NCBI RefSeq assembly: GCF_008831075.1
Contig: NZ_WBJX01000002.1
Coordinates: forward strand, 124,001-188,000
DNA length: 64,000 nucleotides
Source: Pseudoclavibacter terrae
GTDB taxonomy: Bacteria > Actinomycetota > Actinomycetes > Actinomycetales > Microbacteriaceae
Direction of reading: 5' to 3'
Part shown: in pieces, positions 40,808-49,205 of the stretch
How positions within the stretch are numbered: position 1 is the stretch's first letter
How the letters are laid out: every line of letters starts with the position of its first letter
Notes under the pieces: model-generated
Told to the model about the DNA's origin: nothing
Seen by the model: only the letters and a program-made list of their open reading frames with translations
Database searches by the model: none
Made by a program: the position numbers and the translations under genes

Positions 40808-42130
40808 ATGCAGACGAGCACCGAGATTCCAGAGGTCGCCATCGGCGGCCAGGTCAAGCGGACGATCGCCATCCTCGGCGCGGGTGGCGACCTGACGGAG
40901 CGCCTCCTCCTCCCGGGGATCGCGAAGGTCGCCGACGCGAGCCCCGACGTCGAGCTGCACATCATCGGCGCCGCCCGCACGCCGCAGACGCGCGACGAGT
41001 GGCGGGACGTCGTCAGGCAGAGCCTCGACGATGCGGGGGTCTCGCAGCGCACGATCGACTCGCTCGTGTCGCGCTCGGAGTTCGTGGCGACAGACGCCTC
41101 CTCGGCCGAGGAGCTGCGCGAGCTGCTCGAAGCGTGCCCGAGCTCGCCGCTGCTCTACGTCGCGCTGCCGCCCGTCATGGGCGAGAAGGTCGCGGCGGCG
41201 CTCGCCGAACTCGACCTCCCCGACGACGTCAGGATCGCGATCGAGAAGCCGTTCGGTGAGAGCGAGGAAAGCGCACGGGCGCTCAACGAGGCGCTCGCCG
41301 CCGTCGTGCCGGAGGATCGCCTCTGGCGCATCGACCACTTCCTCGGCACCCCCGCCGCAGTCGAGCTCATCCGGTCACGGGAACGGATCGAGGCGAGCGG
41401 TGTGCCGGTTGGCGACGTCGGGTCGACGACGAAAGGCACGGGGGACACGCGGGACGCGGAGTCGCGAGGCCGCGTCGAGATCATCTTCGAGGAGGGCCTC
41501 GGCATCGAGGGTCGGGGCGCCTTCTACGACGACACGGGGGCGCTGCGGGACATGCTGCAGAGCCACCTCATGCTCATGCTCGCGTTGACGGCCATGGAGC
41601 AGCCGGGCGAGGAGCCCGGTGCGCTCGACGACGCCCTCGCGGTCGTCCTGCGAGCCACCCGCGTCTGGGACGAGCATCCAGTGTCGGCCCGCCGTGCCCG
41701 CTACGCGGCGGGGGAGGTCGACGGGAACCGTCTCCCGGCCTACGCCGATGAAGAGGACGTGGATGCCGACCGGGGGACCGAGACGCTCGCCGAGCTCACG
41801 CTCCGGGTCGACACCCCCAGGTGGCGCGGCGTGCCGTTCGTGCTGCGCTCCGCGAAGGCCATCGGCGAGGCGCGGCAGGAGATCGTGCTGACACCCGGAG
41901 ACGGGGCGGCGCCCACGCGCATCCCGCTCCGCGCCCCGGCCGACGACAGCAGCGCCGACCCGTACGCGCGGGTCATCGCCGGCCTGCTCACCGGCAACAC
42001 GCTGCTCTCGGTGCGTGGCGACGTCGCCGAGGAGCTGTGGCGCATCGTGACGCCCGTGCTCGAGGCGTGGGAGAGCGAGGCGGGAGAGCTGCCCGAGTAC
42101 GCGGCGGGCACCGTCGGCACCGATGCCTGA
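40808..42130 (+). CDS. Glucose-6-phosphate dehydrogenase-like protein (divergent Zwf)
   Basis: A 440-residue protein of the glucose-6-phosphate dehydrogenase family. N-terminal dinucleotide binding IAILGAGGDLTERLLLPGI (ordinary Zwf: GASGDLTKRKL), central IEKPFGES and the catalytic RIDHFLGTP are present, and the C-terminal domain has WRGVPFVLRSAKAI. It is shorter than canonical Zwf (about 500), lacks the usual KPFG-DLDSA extension, and the substrate-binding K in RIDHYLGKE is replaced by T (HFLGTP). So it is a paralog that may act on another hexose-6-phosphate or on glucose derivatives. The preceding GGAGG sequence (CCCGGAGGTCAC) supports the ATG. Confidence 0.78.
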   Translation: MQTSTEIPEVAIGGQVKRTIAILGAGGDLTERLLLPGIAKVADASPDVELHIIGAARTPQTRDEWRDVVRQSLDDAGVSQRTIDSLVSRSEFVATDASSAEELRELLEACPSSPLLYVALPPVMGEKVAAALAELDLPDDVRIAIEKPFGESEESARALNEALAAVVPEDRLWRIDHFLGTPAAVELIRSRERIEASGVPVGDVGSTTKGTGDTRDAESRGRVEIIFEEGLGIEGRGAFYDDTGALRDMLQSHLMLMLALTAMEQPGEEPGALDDALAVVLRATRVWDEHPVSARRARYAAGEVDGNRLPAYADEEDVDADRGTETLAELTLRVDTPRWRGVPFVLRSAKAIGEARQEIVLTPGDGAAPTRIPLRAPADDSSADPYARVIAGLLTGNTLLSVRGDVAEELWRIVTPVLEAWESEAGELPEYAAGTVGTDA

Positions 42131-42187
42131 CGTGGACGCCTGACGCTGACGCTGATGTTGACGCCTGAAACGGCGAGTGAACGAGAG

Positions 42188-42221
42188 CGGGGCGGCACCA
42201 GCATGAACTGGTGCCGCCCCG
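42188..42221. terminator. Bidirectional terminator hairpin between convergent genes
   Basis: CGGGGCGGCACCAG and its exact inverse CTGGTGCCGCCCCG form a 14-base-pair stem with loop CATGAA, lying between the converging Zwf-like and aquaporin genes. It is the strongest terminator-like hairpin in this part of the window and can serve both directions. No T-tract. Confidence 0.7.
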
Positions 42222-42248
42222 CGGCCGTCTCGCCCGAGGCGGAGGTCG

Positions 42249-42998
42249 CTACGTGCGGAGCCCCTCGAAGAGGGGCTTGTACGCGAAGCCAGCGATGAGG
42301 GCGCCCACGATGGGGGCGAGGATGAACACCCACAGCTGCGACAGCGGCACCGACCCGCCGAAGATGGCTGTGGCGATGGAGCGGGCCGGGTTGAGCGAGG
42401 CGTTGGACACCGGGATCGTCATGAGGTGGAAGAGCGTCAGCGCGAGGCCGATCGCGAGAGGAGCGAAGCCGCTCGGCGCGCGGCGGTCGGTGACGCCGAG
42501 GATGACGGAGAGGAACAGCGCCGTCGCGACGACCTCGGTCACGATGACGGCGACGAGACCGAACCCGCCTGGCGATGCCTCGCCGTAGCCGTTCGACGCG
42601 AAGCCGCCCTCCTGTGCTGCGGCGAGGAAGCCGTCCGGGCCGTTGGCGGCGATGAGGAAGACGACGGTCGTGGCGAGGATGCCGCCGAGGATCTGCGCGA
42701 CGACATACAGGGGCACGTCCTTCCACGCGAAGCGGCCGGCGGCAGCGGCACCGACGGTGACGGCCGGATTGAAGTGACCGCCGGAGATGTGGCCGACCGC
42801 GTAGGCGCCCGCGATGACGGTGATCCCGACGGCGAGCGACACGCCGACCCAGCCGATCCCGGTCTCGGCGACGCCGTTCGCGGCGCTGATGATGCCGAAC
42901 ACGAGCAGGAAGGTGCCGAAGAACTCGGCGGCGAGGCGGCTGGCCGTCGACGGGGCGCGGTCGATGGCGACGTCGGCGATTGCAACATCGGTGGTCAT
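42249..42998 (-). CDS. aqpZ: Aquaporin Z-type water channel
   Basis: A 249-residue six-helix MIP channel. First NPA box is in GHISGGHFNPAVTVG (N77-P78-A79), second in SNASLNPARSIAT (N203-P204-A205). The selectivity filter has His191 in FHLMTIPVSN and Arg206 right after the second NPA, with Phe on helix 1, the pattern of water-selective AqpZ rather than of glycerol facilitators. The acidic/basic balance and length are normal. ATG 42998 has AGGAG seven bases upstream. Single gene, divergent from the alpha-ketoglutarate semialdehyde dehydrogenase gene. Confidence 0.9.
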   Translation of the reverse strand: MTTDVAIADVAIDRAPSTASRLAAEFFGTFLLVFGIISAANGVAETGIGWVGVSLAVGITVIAGAYAVGHISGGHFNPAVTVGAAAAGRFAWKDVPLYVVAQILGGILATTVVFLIAANGPDGFLAAAQEGGFASNGYGEASPGGFGLVAVIVTEVVATALFLSVILGVTDRRAPSGFAPLAIGLALTLFHLMTIPVSNASLNPARSIATAIFGGSVPLSQLWVFILAPIVGALIAGFAYKPLFEGLRT

Positions 42999-43384
42999 GG
43001 ATGCTCCTAGGAGGGTGGGCGGCGGGAACCTGGATTCTCGCCGCGCGTTGATCTCGGGAACGAGGATGCTCGTCCCACGACCCAGGGCTCGCCTGGGGGA
43101 TCGTTCCCGCTGAATCGACTCTGAAGTGTACGACAAAACCCACCGTTTGGTCGCTCTGGGGCGGTGGGTGGTGCCGGTGTCCCTTCGCTCGCGCGCCAGA
43201 GGCGCAGCGAGCATGCGCCCGTCTCTTCGCTCGGCGCGGAGGCCGTGAGCATGTCGAAACTGCATCGGGTCATGCCGAATCTGAAGCGCCAGTGTCGGCG
43301 GACGGCCATAGCCTCGAAGAAGGACTCAGTACCGCACGAGGCTCGTCACCGCACGAGGCTCCAACGCACGACGAAAGGCACGCA
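42999..43384. promoter_or_regulatory. Divergent control region between aqpZ and the KGSA dehydrogenase gene
   Basis: A 386-base gene-free stretch. It holds the promoters of both genes and, at 43262-43280, the element GCATCGGGTCATGCCGAAT. That element recurs with one base change upstream of glucarate dehydratase at 55861-55879. It lies 104 bases before the ATG at 43385. No small gene or terminator is seen. On the aqpZ side there is an A/T-richer patch at about 43120-43155 (GAAGTGTACGACAAAACCC), where the aqpZ promoter may sit. Confidence 0.5.
43262..43280 (+). promoter_or_regulatory. Candidate aldarate-regulator site, copy 1
   Basis: GCATCGGGTCATGCCGAAT. Together with the copy at 55861-55879 it differs in one base out of 19, and both lie about 100 bases upstream of the start codons of two enzymes of the same pathway. 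The core CGG-N5-CCG (CGGGTCATGCCG) is partly self-complementary. It is likely bound by the LysR protein of 54928. The first half ATCGGG is less symmetric than in copy 2. Confidence 0.55.
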
Positions 43385-44965
43385 ATGACGCTGGCACCAC
43401 ATTCGCTCATCGCCGGAAGCAGCGAGCTCGGGGGAGGCGACGAGCTTGTCGCCCGTCGCGCCGCAGACGGGGCGGTGCTCGAACCGGCCTTCCGCAGCAA
43501 CACCGCGGAGGAGCTTGAGCTGGCCGTGCAGGCCGCGCACGACGCGTTCGATGTCTACCGTGCGACGTCACCGGCCGACCGGGCGGCGTTCCTGGAACGC
43601 ATCGCCACGGAGATCGAGGCGGACAAGGACGAGATCATCGCCCGCGCCCACGAGGAGACGGGTCTGCCCGTCGCGCGGCTCACCGGTGAGGTCGGTCGCA
43701 CCACGGGCCAGCTCCGGCTCTTCGCGAAGGTCGTCGCCGAAGGCGGCTGGCAGGGCGCCCGCATCGACGAGGCACTGCCGGATCGGACCCCGCTGCCCCG
43801 CGCCGACATCCGCCAGCGCAAGATTCCCCTCGGCCCCGTCGCGGTCTTCGGGGCGAGCAACTTCCCGCTGGCCTTCTCGACCGCAGGCGGGGACACCGCG
43901 TCGGCGCTCGCCTCCGGCAGCCCCGTCATCGTGAAGGCCCACAGCGGCCACCTCGGCACCGCATCGCTCGTCGGCCACGCCATCGCGCGCGCCGTCGAGG
44001 CGTCCGGGCTGCCGAGCGGCGTGTTCTCGCAGCTGTTCGGATCGGGCCGAGTCATCGGACAGGGGCTCGTCGCCGACCCGCGCATCAAGGCCGTGGGGTT
44101 CACCGGCTCGCGCTCCGGTGGGCTCGCGCTCGTTCGCATCGCGCAGCAGCGGGCCGAACCCATTCCCGTGTACGCCGAGATGAGCAGCGTCAACCCGGTC
44201 TTCGTGCTTCCGGCCGCCCTCGCGGCCGACCCCGGGAAGGTCGCGGCCGACTACGTCGGCTCCCTCACGCTCGGCTCCGGACAGTTCTGCACGAACCCCG
44301 GCATCGTGCTCGTGCCGGGCGGCGACGCGGGTGACGCGTTCCTGCGCGAGGTCGGCGAGCGCATCGCCCAGGCGAATGGCCAGACGATGCTCACGCACGG
44401 CATCGGCGACGCCTACCGGGAGGGCGTCGCGGAACGCGAGGCGTCCGGGGCGACCGTCGTGGCGAGGGGACAGGGCGACCCGGCCGCGAACGCGCCGGCC
44501 CCCATCGTCTTCAGCGAGGCCGTCGAGGCGTTCGGCGAGGCGCTCGAGGGCGAGATCTTCGGCGCCGCCGGGCTCGTGCTGCGCTACGACGACGCCGACC
44601 AGCTCCGCGAGTTCGCCGAGCAGCTCGAAGGCCAGCTCACCGCGACCGTCCTCGCGACCGACGACGACACCGACGACGCCCGCGCACTCCTGCCCGTGCT
44701 CGAGCGCAAGGTCGGCCGCATCCTCTTCAACGGCTGGCCGACGGGCGTCGAGGTCGGCTACTCGATGGTGCACGGCGGGCCGTACCCGGCGACGTCGGAT
44801 GCGCGCTCCACGTCGGTCGGGGCGCTCGCCATCGAACGATTCCTGCGCCCCGTCGCCTACCAGGACGTGCCGGACGCGCTGCTGCCCGAGGCGCTGCGCG
44901 ACGCGAACGAATGGGGCGTGCCGCGCCTCGTCGAGGGACGCATCCAGCTGCCGAGCGGGTACTGA
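43385..44965 (+). CDS. Alpha-ketoglutarate semialdehyde dehydrogenase (aldehyde dehydrogenase, NADP-type)
   Basis: A 526-residue aldehyde dehydrogenase of the type that oxidises 2,5-dioxovalerate to 2-oxoglutarate in aldarate and pentose degradation. Features: VFGASNFPLAFSTAGGDTASALASGSPVIVKAH (cofactor contacts, core FGASNFPLAFS), VGFTGSRSGGLAL, the catalytic Cys in SGQFCTNPGIVLV and the EMSSVNPVFVL stretch, all characteristic of this subfamily, which is longer than ordinary aldehyde dehydrogenases. It completes the glucarate route: GudD, KdgD, then this enzyme. ATG 43385 has AAAGG about seven bases upstream; an in-frame GTG at 43292 lacks one. It is single, with a strong terminator about 130 bases downstream. 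Confidence 0.87.
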   Translation: MTLAPHSLIAGSSELGGGDELVARRAADGAVLEPAFRSNTAEELELAVQAAHDAFDVYRATSPADRAAFLERIATEIEADKDEIIARAHEETGLPVARLTGEVGRTTGQLRLFAKVVAEGGWQGARIDEALPDRTPLPRADIRQRKIPLGPVAVFGASNFPLAFSTAGGDTASALASGSPVIVKAHSGHLGTASLVGHAIARAVEASGLPSGVFSQLFGSGRVIGQGLVADPRIKAVGFTGSRSGGLALVRIAQQRAEPIPVYAEMSSVNPVFVLPAALAADPGKVAADYVGSLTLGSGQFCTNPGIVLVPGGDAGDAFLREVGERIAQANGQTMLTHGIGDAYREGVAEREASGATVVARGQGDPAANAPAPIVFSEAVEAFGEALEGEIFGAAGLVLRYDDADQLREFAEQLEGQLTATVLATDDDTDDARALLPVLERKVGRILFNGWPTGVEVGYSMVHGGPYPATSDARSTSVGALAIERFLRPVAYQDVPDALLPEALRDANEWGVPRLVEGRIQLPSGY

Positions 44966-45013
44966 CCCCCGGTGCCCGACGAAGCGCTGACCCGCTTCGT
45001 TGGGCGCCGACCG

Positions 45014-45069
45014 CCAGGCCTCGAGGCTGCCAGGCCCCGGTCCCAGGCCCCTGATGCCAGGCGCCAGGC
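45014..45069. repeat. Five copies of CCAGGC in a short stretch
   Basis: CCAGGC begins at 45014, 45030, 45043, 45057 and 45064, in the gap after the KGSA dehydrogenase gene. The spacing (16, 13, 14, 7) is irregular, so these are not tandem repeats but a cluster of imperfect copies of a short word, followed by the terminator hairpin. They may be remnants of slippage or a degraded repeat; no function is claimed. Confidence 0.45.
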
Positions 45070-45092
45070 GCCGATCGCGGCGCGTTGAATAT

Positions 45093-45126
45093 CGAAGGAG
45101 CTCACCCGCTCGGGTGAGCTCCTTCG
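45093..45126. terminator. Strong hairpin between KGSA dehydrogenase and hydroxyacid dehydrogenase genes
   Basis: A perfect 15-base-pair stem (arms 45093-45107 and 45112-45126, containing GAAGGAGCTCACCC) with a four-base loop GCTC. It is a good bidirectional terminator between converging genes. The T-poor context is normal for this organism. It is also the clearest hairpin of the aldarate island. Confidence 0.75.
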
Positions 45127-45196
45127 CGTGGTGTCCGTGCGGCACTCGCTCGGCGAGAGCTGCCGGTGCGCTCCCGAGACGGAGCTTGTTGCGCTT

Positions 45197-46225
45197 CTAG
45201 AGCTCGACCGGCGTCACGAGCGTTCCGTGTGCCAGCCACGACCTGAGATTGTCGACGACCAGCTGCCGCATGTCGTCGCGAGTCTCCCGCGTACCGCTGC
45301 CCAGGTGGGGGAGCAGCACCACGTTCTCGAGTCCGATGAGCGCATCTGGCACGTTCGGCTCGTCGGCGAACACGTCGAGACCTGCGCCCCGGATCGTGCC
45401 AGCCTGCAGCGCCGACACCAGCGCGTCCTCATCGACGACGGAACCGCGGGAGATGTTCACGAGCACGCCGCTGGGCCCGAGCGCCTCGAGGACTTCGGCG
45501 GAGATGAGCTTCTGCGAGTCCGCGCCGCCGGCGGCTGCCACGACCAGCGCGTCGCTGCTCCGAGCGAGCTCGACGAGGGAGTCGACGTACCGGAACGGGG
45601 AGCCGGGCACTTCGCGTCGGTTGTGGTAGCTGATGGGGCAGTCGAAGCCCGACAGGCGCTTGGCGATGGCGCTTCCGATGCGCCCGAGCCCGACGATGCC
45701 GACGCGCGTGCCGGTGAACCTCGTGGTGAGCGGGAAGCTGCCGGACGCCTTCCACGAGCCCGCGCGCACGTAGCGGTCGGAGGCGCTGATGCCGCGGTAC
45801 ACGTCGAGGAGCAGGGACATGGCGGTGTCGGCAACGCAGTCGTTGAGCACGTCCGGGGTGTTGCTGAGGGCGATGCCCAGCTCGCGAGCGGCGCTCGTGT
45901 CGGTGGTGTCGTAGCCGACGCCGAAGTTCACGATCGCCTCGAGCGAGGGGAGCCGGTCCATGAGGGCGCGAGAGACGCCGAAGCGGCCACCCGTGACGAC
46001 GACGCGCACATCGGCGAGTTCCGCCTCCCGCTCGCCGGTGAGCTCGCTCGCGACCGCGGAGATGACCGGCGCATCGAACTCGGCGATGAGCTCCTGCTCG
46101 AGCTGCGGCATGAGGGGGCCGACACGCAGCACGGTGGGGGTGGCGGTGGTCGCCGGCGGAGCGGCGGTGCCCGCGGCAGGGCTGGTGGGGGCGGCATCTG
46201 GCGTCGTTGCGAGAGGGGATTCCAT
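45197..46225 (-). CDS. D-isomer 2-hydroxyacid dehydrogenase family protein
   Basis: A 342-residue NAD(P)-dependent hydroxyacid dehydrogenase. The nucleotide fold is GIVGLGRIGSAIAKRL, the Arg-bearing loop is VNISRGSVVDEDALVSAL, and the His is in LLPHLGSGTRET. The first 35 residues are a Pro/Ala/Thr-rich flexible tail. It may reduce hydroxypyruvate, glyoxylate or tartronate-semialdehyde-type compounds that occur in sugar-acid breakdown. ATG 46225 is chosen because a leaderless promoter (minus strand TTGGAC 46262-46257, 19-base spacer, TACGAT 46237-46232) ends six bases before it. Divergent from the ABC importer, and separate from the second such enzyme at 51251. Confidence 0.83.
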   Translation of the reverse strand: MESPLATTPDAAPTSPAAGTAAPPATTATPTVLRVGPLMPQLEQELIAEFDAPVISAVASELTGEREAELADVRVVVTGGRFGVSRALMDRLPSLEAIVNFGVGYDTTDTSAARELGIALSNTPDVLNDCVADTAMSLLLDVYRGISASDRYVRAGSWKASGSFPLTTRFTGTRVGIVGLGRIGSAIAKRLSGFDCPISYHNRREVPGSPFRYVDSLVELARSSDALVVAAAGGADSQKLISAEVLEALGPSGVLVNISRGSVVDEDALVSALQAGTIRGAGLDVFADEPNVPDALIGLENVVLLPHLGSGTRETRDDMRQLVVDNLRSWLAHGTLVTPVEL

Positions 46226-46501
46226 GTCTGGATCGTAGGTCGCACGACCGATGCTGGTCCAAGATGCACTTTGCATTGATTGATCCACTCGGCGCATTGA
46301 TGCGGGTCTTGCCAGTAATCACTAGGGCACGCGGGTCGCTAGGGTTGACTCCGGCCCCGCGCCTCCCGCCGTCCCCCGCGGCTCCCTCGCTCAGTCGTGT
46401 TGACGCAGTCGAATCGACGCGCCCAAGCTGAAGGCGTCTCAACGAGGAGAACCACTGACTCAGGGCTCGGCCCTCGAGTTCACAACACCGGAGGAACAAC
46501 G
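46226..46501. promoter_or_regulatory. Divergent control region between the hydroxyacid dehydrogenase and the ABC importer
   Basis: A 276-base gap. The minus-strand promoter sits at 46232-46262. A palindrome ATGCA-CTT-TGCAT (46264-46276) abuts its -35 box, a candidate operator. Further on, ATTGATGCGGGTCTTGCC (46297-46314) resembles the copies of the aldarate element (CGGGTCATGCC) near 43270 and 55870, though it is weaker. The importer's ribosome site GGAGGA lies at 46487-46492 or thereabouts, just before ATG 46502. No gene is seen. Confidence 0.45.
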
Positions 46502-48124
46502 ATGTCTTCTTCACACGAACCATCCCCGACACTCGGGCGCACCGCATCCAACAGGCCGTCCCCAGCGCGCCGACCCCTCGCATCCGTCACCAAGGCGGTG
46601 GCCGTCGGTGCCGCCGCGCTGCTCCTCAGCAGCTGCGCCGTCGCGAACTCCGACGGGGCCTCCGGAGGCGGAGGCGGCGGCGGAGCGGCCAGCGCACTCC
46701 GTGTTGTCCTGCAGCAGGAGCCGCCGACACTCGAGCCGTGCGAGGCGAACCTCACATCGACCGGTGTCGTCGTGCGCTCCAACATCACCGAGCCGCTCAT
46801 CGAGCGCAACCCGACGACGGGCGACCTCGACCCGCTGCTCGCCACCGAGTGGGAGCAGACGAGCGACAACGAGTGGTCCTTCACTCTCCGCGACGACGTG
46901 ACCTTCCAGGACGGCACCCCCTTCGACGCGGAAGCGGCCGCCTTCTCGATCGACCGGGCCGTGAACAGCGACCTCGGCTGCAACGTCGAGGGCTACGTGT
47001 TCGGCGAGTCCGACCTCGAGGTCACGGCGGTCGACGCGACGACCCTCACCGTCACGACGCCGGAACCGGACCCCATCCTCCCCCTCAAGCTCTCGTTCAT
47101 CGAGATCGTCCCCACCTCGACCAGCACCACGGACAAGGTGCGCGAGCCCATCGGCACCGGCCCGTACCAGATCGACCAGTGGGAGGTGGGCACGAAGCTC
47201 ACCCTCGGCGCCTACGACGGCTACTGGGGAGACGCTCCCGCCTACCCGTCGGTCGAGTACCAGTGGCGCGGTGAGGGCACCGTCCGCGCGGCGATGATCA
47301 CCGGTGGCGAAGCCGACATCGCCATGGGTCTCAGCCCGGACGACGGCATCGGGGAGAACGGTGTCAGCTACCCGAACAACGAGACGATCGCGCTCCGCTT
47401 CTCCGGCGACATCGCCCCGCTCGATGACATCCGCGTCCGTCAGGCGATCAACTTCGCCATCGACAAGGACGGCATCATCTCCTCTCTCTACCCGAACGGC
47501 GACGTCGTCGCATCCCAGCTGATCCCCGAGGGCGTCGTCGGGCACAACGACTCGCTCGAGCCGTGGGAGTTCGACCTCGAGCAGGCGAAGGCGCTCGTCG
47601 CTGAAGCCAAGGCCGACGGGGTTCCCGTCGACACGAAGATCACCCTCGTGACCCGCACGGCGCAGTTCCCCAAGGTCAACGAGCTGTCGCAGGTGCTGCA
47701 GGAGCAGCTCAGCCAGGCCGGCCTCAACGTGGAACTCCGCATGGTCGACACGACGCAGCACCTCCAGTACCAGCTGCGCCCGTTCGTCACGAACGAGGGC
47801 CCCATCGCCCTGCTCGTGCAGCACGGCAACCAGGCCGGTGACGCCCAGTTCACGGTCGACCAGTACATGAGCTCCACGGGCGCGCAGTCGACGTTCGGCA
47901 CGCCCGAGTTCGACCAGAAGCTCGACGACGCGGCCAAGACCTCCGGCGACGAGCGACAGACGGCCTACGAGCAGATCTTCGCCGACCAGAACGAGGAGAT
48001 CGTGCAGTTCGCGCACATCGCGCACCAGACGGGCCTCCTCGGCATCGCGTCTGGCATCACCTACGAGCCGAACTCGGCGAGCGGCGACGAGCTGCGCATC
48101 GCCGAGGTGAAGCCAGCGGCCTGA
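46502..48124 (+). CDS. ABC transporter substrate-binding lipoprotein, dipeptide/oligopeptide family 5
   Basis: A 540-residue lipoprotein. The charged start is followed by a hydrophobic segment and lipobox LLLSSC (Cys45), then a Gly-rich linker and the family-5 solute-binding fold: RVVLQQEPPTLEPCEANL (core QQEPPTLEP), NITEPLIERNPTTGDL, WSFTLRDDVTFQDGTPFDAE (typical) and IGTGPYQIDQWE. Family 5 proteins bind peptides, but also sugars, opines and other solutes. Beside glucarate genes it may bind an aldarate or related oligosaccharide; this is inference from context. GGAGGA precedes ATG 46502 by 7 bases; the in-frame start further upstream lacks a ribosome site. Two permease genes follow. Confidence 0.87.
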   Translation: MSSSHEPSPTLGRTASNRPSPARRPLASVTKAVAVGAAALLLSSCAVANSDGASGGGGGGGAASALRVVLQQEPPTLEPCEANLTSTGVVVRSNITEPLIERNPTTGDLDPLLATEWEQTSDNEWSFTLRDDVTFQDGTPFDAEAAAFSIDRAVNSDLGCNVEGYVFGESDLEVTAVDATTLTVTTPEPDPILPLKLSFIEIVPTSTSTTDKVREPIGTGPYQIDQWEVGTKLTLGAYDGYWGDAPAYPSVEYQWRGEGTVRAAMITGGEADIAMGLSPDDGIGENGVSYPNNETIALRFSGDIAPLDDIRVRQAINFAIDKDGIISSLYPNGDVVASQLIPEGVVGHNDSLEPWEFDLEQAKALVAEAKADGVPVDTKITLVTRTAQFPKVNELSQVLQEQLSQAGLNVELRMVDTTQHLQYQLRPFVTNEGPIALLVQHGNQAGDAQFTVDQYMSSTGAQSTFGTPEFDQKLDDAAKTSGDERQTAYEQIFADQNEEIVQFAHIAHQTGLLGIASGITYEPNSASGDELRIAEVKPAA

Positions 48125-48158
48125 CGGCCGCCCGCCACCCTGGAGAAAGCAGCCGCTC

Positions 48159-49205
48159 ATGTGGACTTATCTCAGAACCAGAATCGTCTCCAGTCTGCTG
48201 CCACTCGTGGCCGTCGTCCTCGGCGTGTTCGTGCTGGCCCGCCTCACCGGAAACCCGGCGAGCCTGTACCTCCCGCTCAACGCGACGGAGCAGATGAAAG
48301 AGGACTTCGCGGTCCGCAACGGGCTCGACCAGCCGCTGTGGATGCAGATCGTCAACTACTTCTCCGGGGTGGCGCGCTTCGACTTCGGCGAGTCGCTCCG
48401 CACGGGAGAGCCCGCAGCGGCCATGGTGCTGCGGGCCTTCCCGGCCACGCTGCAGCTCGCCGGCGTCACGATGCTCCTCACGGTCGTCCTCGCGATCATC
48501 ATCGGCAGCTGGGCGGCACTCAAGCCGAACGGCGTCGCCGACCGCATCGCGAGCTTCTTCTCGATGGCCGCCGCCAGCGTGCCGGACTTCTGGCTCGCCA
48601 TCATGGGCATCTGGATCTTCGCGATCACGCTCGGCTGGCTGCCCACCTCGGGCGTCGACAGCGGCGGGCTCTCCTGGATCCTGCCGATCGCGACGCTCAT
48701 GCTGAGGCCCGTCGGCGTGCTCACGCAGATCGTCCGAGGCTCCATGGTGAGCGTGCTCGGGCAGCCCTTCATCAAGGTGGCCCGCAGCAAGGGCGCGGGT
48801 CAGCTGCGCGTCGTGTTCAAGCACGCGCTGCGCAACGCCGCGGCTCCCGCACTGACGGTCGCCGGTGACCTCACGGTCGGCCTCATCAACGGTGCGGTGG
48901 TCGTCGAGACGATCTTCGGCTGGCCTGGCATCGGCAAGCTCATGATCGACTCGATCCTGCAGCGCGACTTCGCCGTGCTCCAGGCCGCGGTGCTGATCAC
49001 GGCACTGTCCATCTTCATCCTCAACATCCTCATCGACCTCGGCTACGCGCTCCTCGACCCGCGGGTGCGACCGGTGGCGAAGCAGTCGCGCATCCGTCCC
49101 ACGGACAAGGATGCGAAGCGCGACGCCGCCGGCGCGGCCGCACGCAAGTCAGCCGCCAAGGGCATCGAGAGCAGCGACGCAGAGAAGGGCAAGGCGCATG
49201 TCTGA
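48159..49205 (+). CDS. ABC transporter permease (DppB/OppB type)
   Basis: A 348-residue permease with six hydrophobic segments and the BPD_transp_1 EAA loop KVARSKGAGQLRVVFKHALRNAA (core ARSKGAGQLRVVF). It starts TYLRTRIVSSLLPLVAVVLGVFVLARLTGNPA, typical of DppB-type permeases (short N-terminus, first helix, then a large loop). A Lys/Ala-rich cytosolic tail of about 45 residues ends the chain. GGAGAAAG lies upstream of the ATG; 34 bases separate it from the binding-protein gene. It ends overlapping the next gene by 8 bases. Confidence 0.87.
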   Translation: MWTYLRTRIVSSLLPLVAVVLGVFVLARLTGNPASLYLPLNATEQMKEDFAVRNGLDQPLWMQIVNYFSGVARFDFGESLRTGEPAAAMVLRAFPATLQLAGVTMLLTVVLAIIIGSWAALKPNGVADRIASFFSMAAASVPDFWLAIMGIWIFAITLGWLPTSGVDSGGLSWILPIATLMLRPVGVLTQIVRGSMVSVLGQPFIKVARSKGAGQLRVVFKHALRNAAAPALTVAGDLTVGLINGAVVVETIFGWPGIGKLMIDSILQRDFAVLQAAVLITALSIFILNILIDLGYALLDPRVRPVAKQSRIRPTDKDAKRDAAGAAARKSAAKGIESSDAEKGKAHV

